A DNA stretch of 64,000 bases from Xanthomonas arboricola. GTDB taxonomy: Bacteria; Pseudomonadota; Gammaproteobacteria; Xanthomonadales; Xanthomonadaceae. This document shows positions 48,797-58,507 of the stretch, in pieces (within the stretch, counting starts at the first letter, position 1; every line of letters begins with the position of its first letter). A program made the position numbers and the translations under genes. The notes beneath the pieces are model-generated. The model saw only the letters and a program-made list of their open reading frames with translations. It was not told the DNA's origin and made no database searches. The stretch covers positions 124,001 to 188,000 of the forward strand of contig NZ_MIGY01000003.1 of the NCBI RefSeq assembly GCF_002940665.1. The letters are read 5' to 3'.

Positions 48797-49831
48797 ATGA
48801 CTCACGATCTCAACGACACCCTGATCTTCGTCAAGGTGGTCGAACAAGGCAGCTTCATCGCCGCCGCCAACGCGCTTGGCCTGCCCAAGACCACCGTCAG
48901 CCGCAAGGTGCAGGAACTGGAAACCCGCCTGGGCGCCCGCCTGCTGCACCGGACCACGCGCCGCATCGGCCTGACCGAAGCCGGTTCGGTCTACCACGAA
49001 CATTGCCAGCGCATCGCACGCGAACTGGAAGAGGCCGAGAGCGCCGTCGGGCAATTGCAGTCCGGCCCACGCGGCTGGCTGCGCTTCACGGTGCCCTACT
49101 CGCTGGGCATCACCTGGATCGCGCCGTTGCTGGGCGAGTTCCATGCGCAGTACCCGGAAATCCAGCTGGACATGCACCTGGGCAACGAGAAGTTGGACCT
49201 GATCGGCGGCGAAGCCGATCTGGCACTGCGCGTCGGCGCCCTGCCCGATTCCAATCTGGTGGCGCGCAAGCTCGGCAGCCTGCGCACGCAGGTCTTCGCC
49301 AGCCCGTCCTACATCGAGCGCTATGGCGAGCCGCTGCATCCGGACGAGCTGCAGTTCCATCGCACGCTGGCGCTGCGCAAGAACCGCAACGTGCACAACA
49401 ATCGCTTTTTCTGGTCGCTCAGCGACGGCAGCGATGTGCGCGATTTCCCGGTCAATCCATTGATGGTGGCCAACGATCCGGCCGCGCTCAATGGCGCGGT
49501 GTTGTGCGGCGAAGGCTTGCTGCTGACCGGCGATGTGATGGCCAAGCCGTTCGTGCAATCGGGTCTGGTCCGCCGGGTGCTCGCGGGTTGGACCGGGCCG
49601 GAGGTCGACTTCAATGCGGTGTTCGCCGGCGGCCGCCTGGTCTCGCCGAAAGTACGCGCCTTCGTGGACTTCCTGGTGACGCGGATGAACTTCGATGCGG
49701 ACTACATGATGGCGCAGTGCCCTGCGCGTCTGGCCGCGCAGAAGGCCGACAACGATGCAAAGATCGAGGTCGGCGCAGACGCGAAACTGCGTGCAGAAGG
49801 CAAGCGCATCCTGGAAAACGTCACGGCGTAG
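48797..49831 (+). CDS. LysR-family regulator divergent from the efflux operon
   Basis: 344 residues. The N-terminal helix-turn-helix reads LIFVKVVEQGSFIAAANALGLPKTTVSRKVQELE, typical of the CrgA/PtxR-like LysR group. The effector domain follows (LRFTVPYSLGITWIAPLLGEF, VFASPSYIERYG). It runs about 40 residues longer than average, with a polar tail. Its position makes it the likely activator of the pump genes, as MexT is for MexEF-OprN; the direct evidence is position only. Confidence 0.85.
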   Translation: MTHDLNDTLIFVKVVEQGSFIAAANALGLPKTTVSRKVQELETRLGARLLHRTTRRIGLTEAGSVYHEHCQRIARELEEAESAVGQLQSGPRGWLRFTVPYSLGITWIAPLLGEFHAQYPEIQLDMHLGNEKLDLIGGEADLALRVGALPDSNLVARKLGSLRTQVFASPSYIERYGEPLHPDELQFHRTLALRKNRNVHNNRFFWSLSDGSDVRDFPVNPLMVANDPAALNGAVLCGEGLLLTGDVMAKPFVQSGLVRRVLAGWTGPEVDFNAVFAGGRLVSPKVRAFVDFLVTRMNFDADYMMAQCPARLAAQKADNDAKIEVGADAKLRAEGKRILENVTA

Positions 49832-50943
49832 TCCGCACTCTGGTACTCGCCCAACGGAGCACGCTTCTCACCTTCGGGAGAATGTCCGAATGGCGGACGA
49901 GGAGACGTTTGCACTTACCGGTGAAAACTTGTTGACCGCTACACACCTCCATTTTCGGTTCCCGACCCCTGAATCGCTCCAGGAGCTTCTATGCCTTCCG
50001 GTGCCGGTAACTTTTGTCTTGGCTAAAGCAGCAAACCGCTGTCGCCTGATGCAATCTTGAAGCGACTGAGAGCGTGGGTTTTAGCGTGGTCAGGAGATCC
50101 GCAGCTGCGTTGGTCAACGCCTAGCGATAAAGCCCAGCTGTAAGTCAGAAGTTCGGTTGGTCGAGTGCGCGGTGCCCTCACTGCTCGTGGGACACGCCGT
50201 GAATCCGTCCGTGGAGGCTCCTTGGCGGCATCCATGCCGCCAAGGGTCCCGCAACCGGCAAGGACACCGCACCAGAGAGTTGGTCGGTTGCTTTCTTGAA
50301 GGCATGTCGCTCGGCTTGCGCTAGGCAGATGAGAAGTTTGCAGGTGACGTGGTGAAAGCCTGTCGGCTACTCCGCTCGCGATGGGAAGGCGATAAAAAGC
50401 TGGTGGAACCCAGAGTGATCCGCCCAGCGCACCTCATGCTCTTGTTTGCAAACATGCACACCGACTATCTCGACTGGTCCTTGCCCGCCCACCATCGCGG
50501 GACCTTGAGCGGCATGGATGCCGCGCCAGAGCCTACAGGGACGTACTTGCGGCGTGTCCCGCGATGGTGGGCGGGCAAGGGCCCTGCAGAAAACCCGCAG
50601 ATCGGCAGCTTCGCACCCGACGCATCCCCACCGTTCAATCACCACAAAGGCGACCAAAACCCGAGCTTTTGCGGTGATGGAATGTTTGATGCCGGCTGAC
50701 CAAGGTCGCGAAGCTCTCCCCCGTTTTTTCCTGCACTCCATGAATCCATGGAAGGCTCCATGGCGCCCCATGGCTTCCACAAAACCGCAAGAGACTACGC
50801 CTGCCAAGACAGCACTCAAGAGATTGAGCGCCGCTCGTGATCACAACGATTCGCAGCGCAAAAAAAACAGGCCGCTTTCGCGGCCCGTTTTGGTTACTCA
50901 TCGCGGCGCGTCAATCGACTCGTCACGATTCAATGCGGCAAAC
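49832..50943. repeat. Repeat-rich gene-free region with three related palindromic elements
   Basis: About 1.1 kb without a credible gene. Three copies of one element are seen: 50187-50252 (plus), 50497-50562 (minus) and about 50736-50785 (plus, diverged). The core is GCGGCATCCATGCCGC. The second copy is enclosed by a perfect 24-bp inverted repeat (50479-50502 and 50557-50580). Open frames that cross these repeats are probably not genes. Confidence 0.7.
50860..50890 (-). terminator. Rho-independent terminator of the OmpA-like gene
   Basis: Read on the minus strand, a GGCCGC stem with a GAAA tetraloop (50885-50870) is followed by eight T (50867-50860). It lies about 55 bases after the stop codon. 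Confidence 0.8.
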
Positions 50944-51669
50944 TCAACGCATGCCCGTGTTGTTCCCGGCACCCTCCGAGCGCAGCGGGATCAGACGGAT
51001 TTCGACACGGCGGTTTTGCGCGCGGCCGGCATCGGTGCTGTTGTCAGCGATCGGGTAACGCTTGCCGGCGCCCATGGTTTCCATGCGCTCGCGCTGCACG
51101 CCTTGTGCGGTCAGATACTGCGCGACTGCGCCGGCGCGTTCTTCGGACAGACGCTGGTTGACTGCGTCGCTGCCGACGCTGTCGGTATGACCGACCACTT
51201 CCACCATGGTCTGGTTGTACTCGCGCAACGTGGATGCCACACCATTGAGCGCGCTGTAGAACTGCGGCTTCAACGCAGACTTGCCGAAGTCGAAGGTGAT
51301 GCCGTCGGGCAGGTTCAGGGTGATGTTGTCGCCCTGGCGCTGCACTTCGATCCCGGTGTTGGCGGTGCGCTCACGCAGTGCGCGCTCCTGGCGATCCTGA
51401 TACTGGCCAACCGCCGCGCCACTGAGCGCGCCGATGCCGGCACCGACCATCGCATGCTGACGGCGCTCGGTGGCGCTGTCGCCGGTCAGCAGACCAGCGG
51501 CCACGCCGATCGCGGTGCCGATCAGCGCGTTGCGGCCGGTGCGGTTCTGCTGCTGGGTCTGCTCGCCGTACTGGTCGCGCTGCACATACGAGCCGCCGGT
51601 GGCGCAGGCGGACAACGCAATGGCGCTGGCCAGGGCAACGGCAAGACTCTTGGTGGCTGCTGGGGACAT
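50944..51669 (-). CDS. OmpA-family lipoprotein with glycine zipper
   Basis: 241 residues. A lipoprotein signal ends at LSAC; the mature N-terminus is followed by a glycine-zipper region at about 45-95 (GRNALIGTAIGVAAG; GAGIGALSGAAVG). The C-terminal OmpA domain at about 115-225 has TFDFGKSALKP and the peptidoglycan-binding pattern VEVVGHTDSVGSDAVNQRLSEERA in pieces, then RVEIRL. It is similar to YiaD-type proteins, which tether the outer membrane to peptidoglycan. It is a single-gene unit with its own terminator. Confidence 0.88.
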   Translation of the reverse strand: MSPAATKSLAVALASAIALSACATGGSYVQRDQYGEQTQQQNRTGRNALIGTAIGVAAGLLTGDSATERRQHAMVGAGIGALSGAAVGQYQDRQERALRERTANTGIEVQRQGDNITLNLPDGITFDFGKSALKPQFYSALNGVASTLREYNQTMVEVVGHTDSVGSDAVNQRLSEERAGAVAQYLTAQGVQRERMETMGAGKRYPIADNSTDAGRAQNRRVEIRLIPLRSEGAGNNTGMR

Positions 51670-51962
51670 GGTGTTCTCCTATGGCCGGACCATCCGGCAC
51701 TCAATCGTGTCGGCGAGGATAAACAGGCCAACGCGACTGGCGCATGATGAAACCGACCTGCAATCGCACACGGCTAGTACTGCATTCAGGAAAACGTTTT
51801 CTGCTGGCACAGCCACATGCTTGCGCGTAACGCATTCACTGATGGACAAACCAGGCGTCGCAACACACGCATGCAGCGCTTCAGGCCTGCAAAAGAAAAA
51901 CACACAGAAGCGCGCATCATGTGACCACGCAATCCAGCTGTTGCTCGCGCTGGCGCGCGCGT

Positions 51963-53381
51963 CTAGCCGCGCGTCTTCGCATACGCCGCCAGCGCCGCAT
52001 CGCGGCCTTCGGCCAGGCCGATGACCGGCGTACGCGGATACTCCGGCGCCAGGCGCGCCAGCGACAACGGATGCAGCCACGGCGCGAAGCGCTCCTTGAC
52101 CGCAAGCTTGCCGAGCTCCGGTACCCAGCGCGTGATGTAGGCGGCCTGTGGATCGAACTTCTCTGCCTGCGTGACCGGATTGAACACACGGAAATACGGC
52201 GCCGCATCGGCGCCGGTACCAGCCACCCACTGCCAGCCAAGCGTGTTGTTGGCCAGATCCGCATCCACCAAGGTGTCCCAGAACCAGCGCGCGCCTTCGA
52301 TCCAGTGCACGCGCAGATGCTTGCACAGCAGGCTCGCCACGATCATGCGCACGCGGTTGTGCATCCAGCCGGTGTGCCAGAGCTGGCGCATGCCCGCATC
52401 GACGATTGGAATGCCGGTACGGCCCCGCTGCCAGGCCTGCAATGCGACCGGGTCTACCTTGGCCCAGTCGAAGCCTGCAAAGCGCGGGTTGAGATTCTGG
52501 TTGGTGGTGTCGGGAAAATGGTGCAACAGGTGGTACGCAAAATCGCGCCAACCCAGCTGGCGGATATAGCCGTCGACTTCCGCAGCGTTGCGCGCAGTGC
52601 GATTGGCTTCCAGCGTGCTGGCGATCCGCCACGGCGCGATCTCGCCGAAGTGCAGATGCGGCGACAGTTGCGAGGTGCCGACCCGGTCCGGCCGGTCGCG
52701 GTTTTCGCGATAACCGGACAGCGCGCCATCGATGAAGATCTCCAGCATCTCATGCGCGCCGGCCTCGCCAGGCTGCCAGTGCTCCCAGAAGCCTCGATCC
52801 CAATCCAGCGCCGGCAGCAGCCCGAGCGTGTCCAGCGCAGCGCTCTTCAATTGCGCAGGCAGCGGCGGCAGGCTGCGCGGTGCCGGCACGGCAGCCGGCA
52901 ATTGCAGCTGCGTGAGCGCATTGCGCCAGAACGGGGTGAACACCTTGTACGGGCCGCCCTGCTGCGTCGTCAACTGCCATGGTTCGAACATCAGCGCGGA
53001 ATTGCAGCTCTGCACTTCGATCCCGCGCTCGCGCAGGCTGCGCTTGATCTGCGCATCGCGCGGCTGCGTGGCCGGCTCGTACTTGCGGTTCCAGTACACC
53101 GCAACCGCCTTGGTCTGCGCGATCACCTCATCCAGCACCTGCGCGCTGTTACCGGCGCGCATCACCAGGCCGCTGCCCAGCGCGCGCAGGGCCGCATCCA
53201 GCGCCGCGAGCGAGCGATGCCGCCAGCTCCGCGAGGCAGCGCCCGGCGTCCACTCGCCCTCTTCGTGCGGCGCATCGATATACAGCGGAATCGGCTGGTG
53301 CCCCGCATCCAGCGCAGCCTGCAAGGCCGGATTGTCTTCCAGGCGCAGATCGCGACGGAACCAGACGATGGCGTAGGACAT
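51963..53381 (-). CDS. phrB: Deoxyribodipyrimidine photolyase (CPD photolyase)
   Basis: 472 residues that repair UV-made cyclobutane dimers with blue light. The antenna-binding domain starts MSYAIVWFRRDLRLEDNPAL. The FAD-binding domain has TSQLSPHLHFGEIAP, LGWRDFAYHLLHHFP, GRTGIPIVDAGMRQLWHTGWMHNRVRMI in pieces, and the end-segment LANNTLGWQWVAG. The tryptophans that relay electrons are in their expected places by eye. The start at 53381 matches the family; the frame continues upstream to 53474, but without homology. Confidence 0.93.
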   Translation of the reverse strand: MSYAIVWFRRDLRLEDNPALQAALDAGHQPIPLYIDAPHEEGEWTPGAASRSWRHRSLAALDAALRALGSGLVMRAGNSAQVLDEVIAQTKAVAVYWNRKYEPATQPRDAQIKRSLRERGIEVQSCNSALMFEPWQLTTQQGGPYKVFTPFWRNALTQLQLPAAVPAPRSLPPLPAQLKSAALDTLGLLPALDWDRGFWEHWQPGEAGAHEMLEIFIDGALSGYRENRDRPDRVGTSQLSPHLHFGEIAPWRIASTLEANRTARNAAEVDGYIRQLGWRDFAYHLLHHFPDTTNQNLNPRFAGFDWAKVDPVALQAWQRGRTGIPIVDAGMRQLWHTGWMHNRVRMIVASLLCKHLRVHWIEGARWFWDTLVDADLANNTLGWQWVAGTGADAAPYFRVFNPVTQAEKFDPQAAYITRWVPELGKLAVKERFAPWLHPLSLARLAPEYPRTPVIGLAEGRDAALAAYAKTRG

Positions 53382-53483
53382 ACAAGCTCGGCAGCGACGA
53401 TGAGGCGCGCAGCATAAGCCAGCAGATGCAAGGATGGCGCGATGCCGCGGCGACGGATTGCCGCGCGGCATCACACAGGAGGT

Positions 53484-54914
53484 TTATTCGAAACTTCCCA
53501 CCGAATCGTGGGCCAGATTGTCGAAACGGGTGTATTCGCCGAAGAACTTGAGTTTGCACGAACCGGTCGGCCCACCGCGGTGCTTGCCGATGATGATCTC
53601 GGCCAGGCCCTTGTCCGGCGAGTTTTCCTTGTTGTAATAGTCGTCGCGGTAAATGAACACGATCATGTCCGCGTCCTGCTCGATCGCGCCCGATTCGCGC
53701 AAGTCGGCCATCACCGGGCGCTTGTCGGTACGCGTTTCCAGCGAGCGGTTGAGCTGGGACAACGCGATCACCGGCACGTTGAGCTCCTTGGCCAGGCCCT
53801 TGAGCGAACGCGAGATTTCCGAGATTTCGGTCGCGCGGTTTTCGCTGTTGCCCGGCACCGACATCAGCTGCAGGTAGTCGATGACGATCAGGCCCAGGTC
53901 GTGCTCGCGCTTGAGTCGGCGGCACTTGGAGCGCAGCACTTCCGGCGACACGCCCGGCGTGTCGTCGATGAAGATCTTGGTTTCCTTCAGCATCTTGATC
54001 GCGCCGGTCACGCGCGCCCAGTCCTCGTCTTCCAGCGCGCCGGTACGCAAGCGTTGCGCGTTGATGCGGCCATTTGACGAGATCAGGCGCATCGCCAGCT
54101 GCGATGCCGACATTTCCATCGAGAACACCGCCACGCCCTTCTTGGATTTGATCGCGGCGTACTCGGCGATATTCAGCGCAAACGTGGTCTTGCCCATGGC
54201 CGGACGCGCGGCCAGGATGATCAGGTCGGTCGGCTGCAGGCCCGAGGTCATCGCGTCGAAATCGTTGTAGCCGGTCGGCAGGCCGGTGATGTTGCCGCCG
54301 TTTTCGAAACGGCTGCGCAATTCCTCGAAGGCGTCCTTCAATGCGCCCGGCATCGCCACGAAGTCGGTACGCCCGTGCGCGCCGGCCTCGGCGATCTTGA
54401 ACACCGCCTTTTCCGCCGACGACAGCAACTCCACGCTGTCGCGGCCCTCGGGCTGGAAGCCGTCGTTGACGATGGTGGTGCCCACTTCGATCAGCTGCCG
54501 CAACACCGCCTTGTCGCGCACGATCTCCGCGTACGCGGCGATATTGGCTGCCGAGGGCGTGGTGCTGGCCAGCTCGATCAGGTACGCGCCATCGCCGACC
54601 TGCTCCAGCTTGCCCTGCGATTCGAACCACTCGCCCAGGGTCACCGCATCGAAGGGGCGGTCCTTCTCGTTCAGTTCGCGGATCGCGCGGTAGATCAGCC
54701 GATGATCGCGGCGGTAAAAGTCGTTTTCGGTCAGCTGGTCGTTGACCCGATCGAACGCGTCCGGCGCCAGCATCAACCCGCCCAGCACGGCCTGCTCGGC
54801 CTCGACCGAATGCGGCGGTACCCGCAACTGGTCAAGCCGCGGCTCGGGACGATCGTAATCGTCGTCGTCGCGATCGCGATTGCGCTTGGAACGGAAACCA
54901 GGACGAGCGGACAT
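53484..54914 (-). CDS. dnaB: Replicative DNA helicase DnaB
   Basis: 476 residues from ATG 54914 (a TTG two codons upstream is possible). The N-terminal domain binds primase (PPHSVEAEQAVLGGLMLAPDAFDRV). The RecA-like helicase domain has Walker A AARPAMGKTTFALN, Walker B LIVIDYLQLM and the DnaB motif RESGAIEQDADMIVFIYRDD. A charged stretch of Asp and Arg residues at about 12-22 is unusual but not unheard of. It unwinds DNA at the replication fork. A perfect DnaA box lies about 80 bases upstream of its start. Confidence 0.96.
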   Translation of the reverse strand: MSARPGFRSKRNRDRDDDDYDRPEPRLDQLRVPPHSVEAEQAVLGGLMLAPDAFDRVNDQLTENDFYRRDHRLIYRAIRELNEKDRPFDAVTLGEWFESQGKLEQVGDGAYLIELASTTPSAANIAAYAEIVRDKAVLRQLIEVGTTIVNDGFQPEGRDSVELLSSAEKAVFKIAEAGAHGRTDFVAMPGALKDAFEELRSRFENGGNITGLPTGYNDFDAMTSGLQPTDLIILAARPAMGKTTFALNIAEYAAIKSKKGVAVFSMEMSASQLAMRLISSNGRINAQRLRTGALEDEDWARVTGAIKMLKETKIFIDDTPGVSPEVLRSKCRRLKREHDLGLIVIDYLQLMSVPGNSENRATEISEISRSLKGLAKELNVPVIALSQLNRSLETRTDKRPVMADLRESGAIEQDADMIVFIYRDDYYNKENSPDKGLAEIIIGKHRGGPTGSCKLKFFGEYTRFDNLAHDSVGSFE

Positions 54915-54991
54915 GGACAAACGGACCTGACACGAGGGAGACGAGGGCAGGAAGCATAGTCATCGGCGGCGCCGACGACCATGCACAACTC

Positions 54992-55000
54992 TGTGGATAA
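54992..55000 (-). promoter_or_regulatory. Perfect DnaA box upstream of dnaB
   Basis: TGTGGATAA on the plus strand, which is TTATCCACA on the minus strand, lies 78-86 bases upstream of the dnaB start. It may let DnaA control dnaB transcription; this is inference. Confidence 0.55.
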
Positions 55001-55136
55001 CTGGTGGACAGCCGGTGCATCACCGTTCTACGCGCCGGCCGTCGCAACCGCCGAGACGCCCGCTGACACTGGGTTTGCGCCGCATCACCGGCACCGGTTG
55101 GTAGCGGTCTTCAGGCCCGACGCTGCTGTGGTCAAC

Positions 55137-55691
55137 TCAACGTTTGGACTGTTCGACCAGGCCCAGGAAGGCATCGACAAAGCCCTGCAGAAACTTGCGG
55201 CTGTCGGCGTTGGCGACCTGGTCGTCGGCACCGAACAGGCCGTCCTTGTACTGCAGGAAGACTTCCGGCTGGCCGAGCACCCGCATGTCCAGATACGACA
55301 GCACATTGCGCAGGTGCTGCTGCGCGGTGGCGGTGCCGATCGCCCCGACCGAGATGCCGACCACGGCGGCCGGCTTGCCCGCAAACGCGCTGTCGCCGTA
55401 GGGGCGCGAGCCGGTATCGAGGGCGTTCTTGAGCACGCCGGGAATCGAGCGGTTGTACTCGGGGGTGACGAACAGCACCGCGTCGGCCGACCGGATCTGC
55501 TGCTTCAGCCGCGTGCCCTCTGCCGGGTAATCGCCGTCGCGGTCCTGGTTGTACAAGGGGATGTCGCCGATCTCCACATACTCGAACACCGCCTTGTCGC
55601 CGGCCAGATGCTCCAGCGCCCGCGCCAGTTGGCGGTTGTAGGACGCTGCACGCAGGCTGCCGACCAGCACGGCGATGGTGATCTTGCTCAT
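55137..55691 (-). CDS. NAD(P)H-dependent FMN reductase (ChrR-like)
   Basis: 184 residues with a flavodoxin-like fold. FMN-binding loops are visible: VGSLRAASYNRQLARAL at 9-25, TPEYNRSIPGVLKNALD near 75-92 and GISVGAIGT near 112. Such proteins reduce quinones or chromate with NADPH and protect against oxidative stress. The true substrate is unknown. It is a single gene between dnaB and asnB, on the same strand. Confidence 0.88.
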   Translation of the reverse strand: MSKITIAVLVGSLRAASYNRQLARALEHLAGDKAVFEYVEIGDIPLYNQDRDGDYPAEGTRLKQQIRSADAVLFVTPEYNRSIPGVLKNALDTGSRPYGDSAFAGKPAAVVGISVGAIGTATAQQHLRNVLSYLDMRVLGQPEVFLQYKDGLFGADDQVANADSRKFLQGFVDAFLGLVEQSKR

Positions 55692-55766
55692 GGGGAACGC
55701 TCCATTGGGGAATCAGCGCCCGACTCTAGTCAGCTCGGCGCTCAGACCCGGTGAAGCGCGGCTGCC

Positions 55767-57707
55767 TCAGCGGCCGATCGCGGCGCGTTGGGCACGCCAA
55801 TGCACCTGCCAGGCCTGGAACATCAGCACCGTCCACAGGTGCGTATGCCATTTGCGCTCGCCGCCGTTGAAGTCCCGCCACAGCCCGGCCACGGTGTCGG
55901 CGGCGAACACGCCGTCGCGCTCCAGCGTGGCGTGCGCCAGCAGATCGTCTGCCCAGCCGTGCAGGTCGCCACGCAGCCAGGCGCTGACCGGCGCGCCAAA
56001 GCCGCGCTTGCCGCGGTAGACCATCGGGTCGGGCAGATAGCGGCACAGCACGCGCTTGAGCAGGTACTTGCTGACCCCGTCGCGGTACTTCAGCGACAGC
56101 GGCAGCGACCAGGCGAACTCGGCCACCCGCCAGTCCAGCAACGGCGCGCGCGCTTCCAGCCCCACCGCCATGGTGGTGCGGTCCACCTTGCACAGCAGAT
56201 CGTCGGGCAGATAGGCGGCAAAGTCGGCCAGCATCATCGCGTCGGCCGGCGTGCCGGAACCGTGCAGCGGGTCGGCAAGGCTGTAGAAACTGTCGGGCTC
56301 GGTCGCGCCCAGCACCACCGCGGCCGGATCGCGCCAGCGCGAAATGCGGTTGCGGTAGATGTCGCCGACACCGCGTGCGCCGGCCTCGGCCACCAGCGCG
56401 GCCAGGCCGCCGGTGCGCGAGGATTCGCCGTTACGGCGCGCCGCCAGCGCCATCAACCGCCGCAGCGGCCCCGGCACCAGCCCATGCATGCGCCAGTTGC
56501 GCAGCGCACGCTGGTAGCGACCGTAGCCGAAGAACAACTCGTCGCCGCCATCGCCGGACAGCGCCACCGTCACCCCGCCACGCGCCAGCCGGGCAACCAG
56601 CGCGGTCGGCACCTGCGAGGCATCGGCGAAGGGCTCGTCGAACATGTCCGGCAGGGTCGGCACCACCGCCAGCGCGTCGGCGCCGCTGACATACAGCTCG
56701 GTGTGGTCGGTGTGCAGGTGCGTGGCCACCTCGCGCGCCAGCGGCGCTTCGTCGTGATGCGAACCGTCGAAGCCGATACTGAAGGTATGCACCGGCTGGG
56801 CACTCTGCGCCTGCATCATCGCGGTGACGATTGACGAATCGGTGCCGCCGGACAGGAACACGCCCACCGGCACGTCGGCCACCATGCGCAGCGCCACCGC
56901 ATCGCGCAGCACTGCATCGAGCTGTTCCTCGGCCTGTGCATCGCTGCCGGTGAACGGCGCCGCCAGCGCGCGCTGCATCGCCTCGCGCGCGTTCCAGAAC
57001 GGCTGCTGCGCCTGGTCCGGCCGATGTGCCGCCGCGCCGGCCGCCACCATCTGCGCATCCAGCCGCAGCACCCGCCCGGGCATCAACTTGAAGGTGCGCT
57101 CGTGGATGCAGGCCGGCGCCGGGATGTAGCCCAGCCGCAGCAGCAAGGTCAGCGCATTGCGATCGACCCCGTTATCGAAGTCCGGATGCTGCCACAGCGC
57201 CTTGAGTTCGGAGCCGAACACCAGGGTGTCGCCGGCCCAGCCGTAGTACAGCGGCTTCTTGCCGACGCGGTCGCGGGCAAGATACAGGCAATTGTCGCGC
57301 TCGTCCCACAACGCCAGCGCGAACATGCCGTTGCAGCGGGTCAGGGTGTCGTCCAGCCCCCACTCCACCACCGCCGCCAACAGCACTTCGGTATCGGAAT
57401 GACCACGGAAGCGGTGCCCGAGCGCGGACAGCGCCGCGCGCAGCTGCGCGAAGTTGTAGATCTCGCCGTTGTAGGCCAGCACATAACGGCCATCGGCCGA
57501 GCGCATCGGCTGATGGCCCAGCGGAGACAGATCCAGGATGCTCAAGCGCTGATGCGCCAGCGCCACGCCGGCCTGCGCATCGCACCAGCTGCCGGCATCG
57601 TCGGGGCCGCGATGACGCAAGGCGGCGCCCATCGGCCGCACCAGGGCATCGAGTTGTTCGCCATGCATGCGGGGCGAGGCCAGCAGCAGTCCAGCCAATC
57701 CGCACAT
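55767..57707 (-). CDS. asnB: Asparagine synthase (glutamine-hydrolysing)
   Basis: 646 residues. The N-terminal glutaminase domain has the nucleophile C2 (MCGLAGLL) and the LAHQRLSILDLSPLGHQPM and YNGEIYNF motifs. The synthetase domain has the PP-loop FLSGGTDSSIV and the segment ALSGDGGDELFFGYGRY. The length resembles the Bacillus-type AsnB (about 630) rather than the shorter E. coli form. A role in asparagine supply is the default; some homologues instead modify polysaccharide or peptidoglycan precursors. It is 31 bases downstream of the GST gene. Confidence 0.88.
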   Translation of the reverse strand: MCGLAGLLLASPRMHGEQLDALVRPMGAALRHRGPDDAGSWCDAQAGVALAHQRLSILDLSPLGHQPMRSADGRYVLAYNGEIYNFAQLRAALSALGHRFRGHSDTEVLLAAVVEWGLDDTLTRCNGMFALALWDERDNCLYLARDRVGKKPLYYGWAGDTLVFGSELKALWQHPDFDNGVDRNALTLLLRLGYIPAPACIHERTFKLMPGRVLRLDAQMVAAGAAAHRPDQAQQPFWNAREAMQRALAAPFTGSDAQAEEQLDAVLRDAVALRMVADVPVGVFLSGGTDSSIVTAMMQAQSAQPVHTFSIGFDGSHHDEAPLAREVATHLHTDHTELYVSGADALAVVPTLPDMFDEPFADASQVPTALVARLARGGVTVALSGDGGDELFFGYGRYQRALRNWRMHGLVPGPLRRLMALAARRNGESSRTGGLAALVAEAGARGVGDIYRNRISRWRDPAAVVLGATEPDSFYSLADPLHGSGTPADAMMLADFAAYLPDDLLCKVDRTTMAVGLEARAPLLDWRVAEFAWSLPLSLKYRDGVSKYLLKRVLCRYLPDPMVYRGKRGFGAPVSAWLRGDLHGWADDLLAHATLERDGVFAADTVAGLWRDFNGGERKWHTHLWTVLMFQAWQVHWRAQRAAIGR

Positions 57708-57738
57708 CGTCAGTGCTCCTGCGGGCAGCGCATGCCGC

Positions 57739-58383
57739 TCATGCCGTCACCGCGCCGGCTGCAGGCGCCGGCATTGCGATAAAACCGGGTACTGCCTGCA
57801 CGCGCTGCAGCCAGGCACCGACCGCCGGCCAGCGCTCCAGATCGAAGCCGCCGTCCTCGGCGCAATGGGTGTAGGCAAACAGCGCGATATCGGCGATGCC
57901 GTAGTCGCTGCCGGTAAACCAGCGGTGCTGCTGCAGATGCTGCTCCATCACTGCCAGTGCCTGCTCGCCGCGGGCGCGCAGTTGCGGCAGGTCGGCGCGG
58001 CGCGCGGCATCGCGCGGCGTCCACAGGCTGATGAACCGCGCCACCGCGATGTACGGCTCATGGCTGTACTGCTCGAAGAACATCCAGCTCAAGGCCTGCG
58101 CGCGCTGCCACGCGTCGGTGGGCAGATACGGGGTGCCTTCGGACAGCCAGAACAGGATCGCGTTGGACTCGGTCAGCACGCGGCCGTCGTCGCGCTCCAC
58201 CATCGGCACCTTGCCGTTGGGATTCTTGGCCAGGTACGCGGGCGTGCGGGTTTCGCCCGCGGCACTGTCGACCTCGACCCAGTGATAGCGGCTGCCCAAT
58301 TGCTCCAGCAGCAGGCGCACCTTGTAGCAGTTGCCGGAACTGGACATGCCATGGACGGTCAACGGGGGACGCACGGTCGACAT
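57739..58383 (-). CDS. Glutathione S-transferase family protein
   Basis: 214 residues. The N-terminal thioredoxin-like domain (TVHGMSSSGNCYKVRLLLEQLG) has a serine-rich active-site loop, and the glutathione-binding motif NPNGKVPMVERDDGRVLTES lies at about 52-71. The C-terminal helical domain follows (WMFFEQYSHEPYIAV; YGIADIALFAYTH). It should conjugate or reduce small electrophiles with glutathione. It precedes asnB on the same strand with a small gap. The start MSTVRPPLTVHG is preferred over the longer frame. Confidence 0.88.
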   Translation of the reverse strand: MSTVRPPLTVHGMSSSGNCYKVRLLLEQLGSRYHWVEVDSAAGETRTPAYLAKNPNGKVPMVERDDGRVLTESNAILFWLSEGTPYLPTDAWQRAQALSWMFFEQYSHEPYIAVARFISLWTPRDAARRADLPQLRARGEQALAVMEQHLQQHRWFTGSDYGIADIALFAYTHCAEDGGFDLERWPAVGAWLQRVQAVPGFIAMPAPAAGAVTA

Positions 58384-58507
58384 CAAGCTGGCTCCGCGGC
58401 AGCAACGAGGGGCTGGCAGTGTCACAGCCCCGCGGGTCTTTGCAAAGCCCTGCACCGATTCTGCCGCAAGGCGTGGCCGCAATTGCGTGCGCTGCGGCCA
58501 GCACGCT

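Noticed and set aside
50349..51747. Open frames crossing the 50-kb repeat region (for example 50349-50699, 50367-50819 and 50518-51747)
   Set aside because: They run through palindromic repeats, lack ribosome sites, and one runs antisense to the OmpA-like gene.
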